Assembly (NCBI GenBank): GCA_021772705.1
Contig: JAJFLN010000128.1
Location: 1 to 9,415, forward strand
Length of the DNA stretch: 9,415 nt
Origin: Candidatus Cloacimonadota bacterium
GTDB lineage: Bacteria > Muiribacteriota > UBA6191 > JACPRK01
Reading direction: 5' to 3'
Positions within the stretch are counted from its first letter, which is position 1; each line of letters opens with the position of its first letter. The translations under genes and the position numbers were made by a program. The notes under the pieces were generated by a model. The model did no database searches. It was not told the origin of the DNA and saw only the letters and a list, made by a program, of their open reading frames with translations. Positions 6,092-9,415 of this stretch are shown piece by piece.

Positions 6092-8338
6092 TCAGCAGAT
6101 GAAGAGCATCTCCCGGTACTTGGGCAAAGGCCAGTAGCCGTCGGGAATCTGCTCCTCCAGGGCGTCGCAGTGTTCTCGCAACCCCTCCAGGAGGCCCAGC
6201 ACTTCGTCGGCCAGCACACGACCTTGCTTGCCCAGCTTGTTCTGGCGCTGCGCCTTTGCCATGGCCACGTCGAGCTGCTCCAGGGTCTCGTGGAGCTTGC
6301 CGGCATGGGCCGTCACGTCCCGGAGCTGCATCTGCTGGTAGCCCAGTGCGGCGTCGACCCGGGCGTCCTTGATCCCGCTGAGGCTCTGGGAGACAGCGAT
6401 GCTCGCCGCGGCCAGCTGAGTCTGGAACCGGACGGCAGCGGGAAGGACCATGGTGGCGGCCATGTCCTTGATGGTCTCCACCTCGATCTCCAGGTCCTTG
6501 ATGTAACGCTCCATCTTAACGGCGTACCGGGACTCAACCTCTGCGGCGCTGAAGATGCCGAGACGCTTCAGGAGCTTCTTCTCGTCAGCTCGAAGCAACA
6601 CCTCCAGGGCCTCCGGAGTCTTTCTCAGATTCGGCAGCCCCCGTCGGGACGCCTCCTCTACCCACTCCTCGGAGTAGTTGTTTCCCTCGAAACGGATGTC
6701 CTTGGTCTCGATCACCGCGTCCCGGACCACATCCATGACGGCCTTCTCCAGAGGCGTGCCGTCCTTCTGACGGGAGCGGATGTCCCGGGCCATGGCCTCC
6801 AGGCCCTCCGAGACCGCAGCATTCACCATGGCAAGGGGGAAGCTGATGGAGAAGGCTGATCCCACGGCTCGGAGCTCGAACTTGTTGCCTGTGAATGCGA
6901 AGGGACTGGTCCGGTTTCGGTCCGTGTTGTCTCTCTGGATGGAGGGGAGCTTGGAGATGCCAAGCTTCAGAAGCCGCTTCTCCGTCGTGTCCGAACCATT
7001 GGCTCCGCTTTCGATGTCGTCCAGTATCCGGGTCAGCTGCTCGCCCAGGAAGACGCTCATGATCGCCGGGGGGGCTTCGTTGGCGCCGAGCCGGTGGTCG
7101 TTGCCTGAACTGGCAATGGATGCCCGGATCAGCGCGCCGCGGCGGTGAACACCCTTCAGGACCGCTGTCAGGAACACCAGGAACTGCAGGTTCCGGGTCG
7201 GCGTGTCTCCCGGCTCCAGCAGGTTCGTACCGTTGGCCTTCTGGAGCGACCAGTTCACATGCTTGCCGCTGCCGTTGATATCCGCAAAGGGCTTCTCGTG
7301 GAACAGGAGGGCCAGGTCATGTTTGCCGGCGATGCGGCGCATGACCTCCATGGCCAGCTGGTTCTTGTCGGCGGCGATGTTCGCCTCCTCGAAGATGGGG
7401 GCCATCTCGAACTGGGCCGGAGCGACCTCGTTGTGACGCGTCTTGGCCGGTATCCCGAGGCGGTAAAGCTCGTACTCCACCTCGTGCATATAAGCCTTGA
7501 CCCTGTCCTTGATGCTGCCGAAGTAGTGGTCCTCCAGCTCCTGGCCCTTGGGAGGCTTGGCCCCGATGAGGGTCCGGCCGGCGGCCATCAGGTCGGGACG
7601 AAGGTGGAAGAAGGCCCGGTCGATCAGGAAGTACTCCTGCTCGGGACCGACAGTGGAGATGACCCGGCCCGAGACATCCTCGCCGAAGATATCCAGGATA
7701 TCCGCGGCTCGCTTGCTCAGGGCATCCATGGACCGAAGCAGCGGGGCCTTCTGATCCAGGGCGGCGCCGTCGTAGCTGATGAAGATCGACGGGATGCAGA
7801 GCACCCGTCCGTTGACACCTTCCATGATGAATGCCGGACTGGCCGGGTCCCAGGCGGTGTAGCCTCGAGCCTCGAAGGTGCTGCGCATTCCCCCGGAGGG
7901 AAAGCTGGAAGCATCGGGCTCGCTCTGAATCAGCTGGTTGCCGCTGAATCGCTCGATGGCCTGCCCCTCGTCGTCAAAGGACAGGAAGGAGTCGTGCTTC
8001 TCCGCAGTCAGACCCGTCTGGGGCTGGAACCAGTGGCAGAAGTGGGATGCCCCCTTCTCCAGGGCCCACTCCTTCATGGCGTGGGCCACCGTGTCGGCTA
8101 TGTCCAGATCCAGCATCTTGCCTTCCCGAACCGTTTGCCTCAGCTTCTCGAAGACCCGATTCGGAAGCTTGTCCCGCATGGCCTCCTCGTTGAAAGTGCT
8201 GCTGCCGAAGTAGCCGCTGATCGGACCCGCTTCCGTCGCAGGTCGCCCGTTGACGAGGAACTGACGGGGCTGCCTGGAGCCGGCGGCGGAAATGGCCTGG
8301 AATCGCGCCTCTGCGGCGCTGTCGTTTGAAACAGACAT
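6092..8338 (-). CDS. glnN: Glutamine synthetase type III (GSIII)
   Basis: A 748-aa ATP-dependent enzyme making glutamine from glutamate and ammonium; GSIII is the large dodecameric class, usually ~700-730 aa and distinct from ~470-aa GSI (glnA). Visible family signatures in order: KHDSFLSF (114-121), the metal/glutamate-site strand GPEQEYFLID (231-240), HNEVAPAQFEMAPIFEEAN (302-320), KPFADINGSGKHVNWS (349-364, ATP/substrate site) and NRTSPFAFTGNKFELRAVGS (475-494), the hallmark GSIII block. The C-terminal helical region (~600-748) is also typical. The ATG at 8338 is preceded by GAGAGG six bases upstream, on the transcript from an extended -10 at 8381-8389. No PII gene, ammonium transporter or other nitrogen gene is visible in the window. 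All core motifs look intact. Confidence 0.97.
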   Translation of the reverse strand: MSVSNDSAAEARFQAISAAGSRQPRQFLVNGRPATEAGPISGYFGSSTFNEEAMRDKLPNRVFEKLRQTVREGKMLDLDIADTVAHAMKEWALEKGASHFCHWFQPQTGLTAEKHDSFLSFDDEGQAIERFSGNQLIQSEPDASSFPSGGMRSTFEARGYTAWDPASPAFIMEGVNGRVLCIPSIFISYDGAALDQKAPLLRSMDALSKRAADILDIFGEDVSGRVISTVGPEQEYFLIDRAFFHLRPDLMAAGRTLIGAKPPKGQELEDHYFGSIKDRVKAYMHEVEYELYRLGIPAKTRHNEVAPAQFEMAPIFEEANIAADKNQLAMEVMRRIAGKHDLALLFHEKPFADINGSGKHVNWSLQKANGTNLLEPGDTPTRNLQFLVFLTAVLKGVHRRGALIRASIASSGNDHRLGANEAPPAIMSVFLGEQLTRILDDIESGANGSDTTEKRLLKLGISKLPSIQRDNTDRNRTSPFAFTGNKFELRAVGSAFSISFPLAMVNAAVSEGLEAMARDIRSRQKDGTPLEKAVMDVVRDAVIETKDIRFEGNNYSEEWVEEASRRGLPNLRKTPEALEVLLRADEKKLLKRLGIFSAAEVESRYAVKMERYIKDLEIEVETIKDMAATMVLPAAVRFQTQLAAASIAVSQSLSGIKDARVDAALGYQQMQLRDVTAHAGKLHETLEQLDVAMAKAQRQNKLGKQGRVLADEVLGLLEGLREHCDALEEQIPDGYWPLPKYREMLFIC

Positions 8339-8380
8339 TTGGAGCCTCTCTTTCCAGTGAATTGTCGAAGGAATTGCGAG

Positions 8381-8389
8381 AGTATAGCA
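8381..8389 (-). promoter_or_regulatory. Extended -10 promoter for glnN
   Basis: On the minus strand the sequence reads TGCTATACT: a TG extension, one base, then TATACT, one mismatch from TATAAT. It would start transcription near 8374 and give a leader of about 36 nt before glnN. There is no good -35 at 17 bp, which is tolerated for extended -10 sigma-70 promoters. No sigma-54 GG/GC signature was seen here. Confidence 0.5.
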
Positions 8390-8398
8390 GAGCTCTGC
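8387..8398. promoter_or_regulatory. 12-bp perfect palindrome abutting the glnN -10 (possible operator)
   Basis: gcagagctctgc is its own reverse complement and overlaps the TG extension of the glnN -10, where a bound dimeric regulator would block or modulate polymerase. The position suggests an operator. No matching known consensus was recognised, and a 12-bp palindrome can occur by chance. Confidence 0.35.
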
Positions 8399-8405
8399 CG
8401 ATTCC

Positions 8406-8418
8406 CGACTCCGAGTCG
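8406..8418. promoter_or_regulatory. Second palindrome upstream of glnN (possible operator)
   Basis: cgactc-c-gagtcg is a 6+6 inverted repeat with a one-base centre. It lies 7 bp beyond the first palindrome, at about the -35 region of the glnN promoter. The two palindromes are not the same sequence, so they need not bind the same protein. Confidence 0.3.
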
Positions 8419-8488
8419 ACCCGGTCGCGCGCAGACGTCAACCGTTTCCGGTTCGCTGGAGTCCGTGGCCAGGTTCAAGAGCCGAGCG

Positions 8489-8549
8489 CCCCGAGCCATC
8501 TGTCGAGAGGCTTGAAGGCGAGGACGGCCTCTCGACAGATGGCTCGGGG
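8489..8549. repeat. Perfect 23-bp inverted repeat with 15-nt loop in a divergent intergenic region
   Basis: The arm at 8489-8511 (begins ccccgagccatctg, ends gagaggc) is exactly the reverse complement of the arm at 8527-8549. The loop is ttgaaggcgaggacg. A transcript from either strand would fold into a very stable hairpin. It lies between the divergent glnN and zinc-ribbon genes, about 100 bp upstream of the glnN -10 and 88 nt before the zinc-ribbon ATG. A simple terminator is not expected there, and no U-tract follows on either side. It could be a palindromic repeat element, a small-RNA gene, a regulatory leader hairpin or a protein-binding cruciform. No clear target duplication was seen. 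Confidence 0.9.
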
Positions 8550-8550
8550 G

Positions 8551-8562
8551 GGAGCTTGCTCC
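8551..8562 (+). other. Short stem with CTTG loop next to the large inverted repeat
   Basis: ggag-cttg-ctcc forms a 4-bp stem closed by a CUUG tetraloop, one base after the large inverted repeat. It is short enough to be chance, but its placement would extend the structured segment if the plus strand is transcribed. The rest of 8339-8637 shows no gene I can support. Confidence 0.2.
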
Positions 8563-8637
8563 AGCGCAAGATCACGAGAAGGCTGCACCCATCCAGGTGG
8601 CTCACGGCGGCGCGGGTTTGATATCCTGTGCTCCATC

Positions 8638-8856
8638 ATGATGATGAGACGAAGGCCACCCAGGCCACAGGGACAATTCGACCAGATGAACGCAACGCAG
8701 CTCTACTGCCCCACCTGCAAGCAGGCCATGCCGGTCAGAGAGAAGCTCGCCCTCTACCTCCCCTCGGGCAACCTCTATCACTACGTCTGTCAGCGCTGTG
8801 ATGCGGTGCTAGGCAAGAAGGAGGACAACCAGACCGGGGGAAAGCTGATTGTCTAG
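8638..8856 (+). CDS. Small four-cysteine zinc-ribbon protein of unknown function
   Basis: A 72-aa protein with two CxxC knuckles: C24/C27 (YCPTCKQ) and C51/C54 (VCQRCDA), separated by 23 residues that include MPVREKLALYLPSGNLYHY. This spacing is typical of a rubredoxin-like or zinc-ribbon fold binding one Zn2+. There is no signal peptide or membrane segment, so it is probably cytoplasmic. The N-terminus is basic (MMMRRRPPRP). Three consecutive in-frame ATGs begin at 8638; an ATG at 8686 (MNATQLYCP) would give a 56-aa protein that still holds all four cysteines. Neither start has a convincing Shine-Dalgarno. TTGATAT at 8618-8624 could be a -10 with a very short leader. It is divergent from glnN and 106 nt before the hydrolase. 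Function not recognised; DNA, RNA or protein binding are all possible. Confidence 0.75.
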   Translation: MMMRRRPPRPQGQFDQMNATQLYCPTCKQAMPVREKLALYLPSGNLYHYVCQRCDAVLGKKEDNQTGGKLIV

Positions 8857-8910
8857 TGTTCGTCTGATAAACTCGCAACTTCCCGAACAGCCCGGGAGTA
8901 GAGAGATGTG

Positions 8911-8929
8911 ACGGCAGTCCCATTGCCGT
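8911..8929 (+). terminator. Weak stem-loop after the zinc-ribbon gene
   Basis: acggca-gtcccat-tgccgt is a 6-bp stem with a 7-nt loop in the gap between the zinc-ribbon gene and the hydrolase. A short T-run (gtttt) follows six nt later, after acccct. The distance makes it a poor intrinsic terminator. It may instead be leader structure of the hydrolase mRNA. Confidence 0.2.
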
Positions 8930-8951
8930 ACCCCTGTTTTCATTCCCCCAA

Positions 8952-8956
8952 GAGGA
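8952..8956 (+). promoter_or_regulatory. Shine-Dalgarno deciding the TTG start of the hydrolase
   Basis: The run agaggagaag at 8951-8960 holds a strong GAGGA core. The sequence between it and TTG at 8963 gives normal spacing, and the codons that follow immediately encode a signal peptide. No ATG or GTG in this frame lies between the ribosome site and the signal peptide. Confidence 0.75.
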
Positions 8957-8962
8957 GAAGCC

Positions 8963-9415
8963 TTGAAGATCCAGTCCACTCCGATCCTAACCCTCATCGC
9001 CCTGACGGCCCTCGTCGCTTCCGGCCTGCCGGCCGCCGAGAATTCGCATTACGAAAAGACTCTCAGCCTGTATGGCGATACGGATCGTTCCATCTACATG
9101 CAAGGTTGGTCCCCGGAGAATCCCGTGGGACTGGTGGTGTTCACCCACGGCTTCACCGATAACTCCCGGAACCACCGGCGACTGAAGGACTTCCTGGGCA
9201 GTCAGGGATACGCCATGGCCGCCTGGGACATGATCGGCCACGGCACGAGCCACGGAATGCGGGGGTACGTGCAGGACTTCGACGACTTGCTGGCGGCCCT
9301 CGATCAGGTCCGCAAGTCCGCCCAGGCACAGGTGACCCAGGGCCTGCCTGTCTACATGGCCGGCTACTCCATGGGGGGGCTGGTGACGCTGCGCTACTCC
9401 CAGCTTCACGACTCC
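8963..9415 (+). CDS. Exported alpha/beta hydrolase, monoacylglycerol lipase/lysophospholipase type (3' truncated by window edge)
   Basis: 151 residues are visible from a TTG start and the frame runs off the window. The N-terminus MKIQSTPILT then LIALTALVASGLPAAEN has a lysine, a hydrophobic core and a small-residue region, a likely Sec signal peptide cleaved around residues 24-26. The hydrolase fold then begins: LVVFTHGFTDNSRNH (57-70) carries the HG oxyanion-hole motif, DMIGHGTSHG (89-98) matches the 'D..GHG.S.G' block of serine monoacylglycerol lipases, and GYSMGG (134-139) is the nucleophile elbow with Ser136. The catalytic Asp and His would lie beyond the window. The likely role is periplasmic or secreted hydrolysis of monoacylglycerols, lysophospholipids or related esters. 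An export signal is less common in this mostly cytosolic family. The substrate is not determinable from the sequence. Confidence 0.88.
   Translation, partial: MKIQSTPILTLIALTALVASGLPAAENSHYEKTLSLYGDTDRSIYMQGWSPENPVGLVVFTHGFTDNSRNHRRLKDFLGSQGYAMAAWDMIGHGTSHGMRGYVQDFDDLLAALDQVRKSAQAQVTQGLPVYMAGYSMGGLVTLRYSQLHDS

Noticed and set aside
7145..8329. A 394-codon plus-strand open frame opposite glnN
   Set aside because: glnN on the other strand carries all GSIII signature blocks. The antisense frame has no recognisable motif and the composition of a codon-bias shadow.
8489..8549. The large inverted repeat as an integron attC site or ordinary intrinsic terminator
   Set aside because: There is no RYYYAAC/GTTRRRY core pair and no integrase nearby. 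There is no U-tract on either side, and the flanking genes are divergent, so a terminator is not needed.
8326..8637. A longer version of the zinc-ribbon gene starting at 8326, inside glnN's 5' end
   Set aside because: This upstream part would overlap the glnN start, promoter and the large inverted repeat, and its translation is Arg/Ser-rich without any pattern. The ATG cluster at 8638 is the better start.
8987..9409. A 140-codon minus-strand open frame opposite the hydrolase
   Set aside because: The plus strand encodes a signal peptide and three hydrolase motifs in one frame with a strong ribosome site. The minus frame has no motif.

Overview
The window is GC-rich bacterial DNA, densely coded on both strands. 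It carries a phenylalanyl-tRNA synthetase, a DNA polymerase III delta subunit, a type III glutamine synthetase and a type IV pilus/type II secretion module with long Asp-rich prepilins. The lineage cannot be fixed without a search. The mix (GSIII, high GC, prepilins with DxDxDGxxDE loops, start codons that include GTG and TTG) would suit Acidobacteriota or a related Gram-negative lineage, but that is only inference. No mobile element, CRISPR array, tRNA or rRNA was recognised.

Layout: (1) Positions 1-2363, plus strand: the 3' half of pheT, then holA 12 nt downstream, an informational housekeeping pair. (2) Positions 2364-2529: a short convergent intergenic gap with one weak stem-loop. (3) Positions 2530-5858, minus strand: a tight three-gene operon read prepilin A (5858-4992), prepilin B (4995-4300), then a PilB/GspE-type assembly ATPase (4281-2530). 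The prepilins overlap by GTGA and the ATPase follows after 18 nt. (4) Positions 5859-6091: a leader region with an imperfect hairpin. (5) Positions 6092-8338, minus strand: glnN (GSIII). (6) Positions 8339-8637: a divergent regulatory region of about 300 bp. It holds an extended -10 promoter for glnN, two small palindromes just upstream of it, and a perfect 23-bp inverted repeat around a 15-nt loop. (7) Positions 8638-8856, plus strand: a 72-aa four-cysteine zinc-ribbon protein of unknown role. (8) Position 8963 to the window end, plus strand: the N-terminal part of an exported alpha/beta hydrolase (monoacylglycerol-lipase/lysophospholipase type) starting at TTG behind a strong ribosome binding site.

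The most unusual system is the pilin operon. Two adjacent class III-signal prepilins carry five copies of an EF-hand-like loop between them. They are encoded with an ATPase whose N-terminus shows two clean MshEN motifs, predicting c-di-GMP binding. A filament that may be stabilised by Ca2+ and whose motor may respond to c-di-GMP is a testable reading. The platform protein, peptidase and any secretin are not in the window. The perfect hairpin in the divergent glnN/zinc-ribbon region is the other structure that ordinary annotation does not explain.
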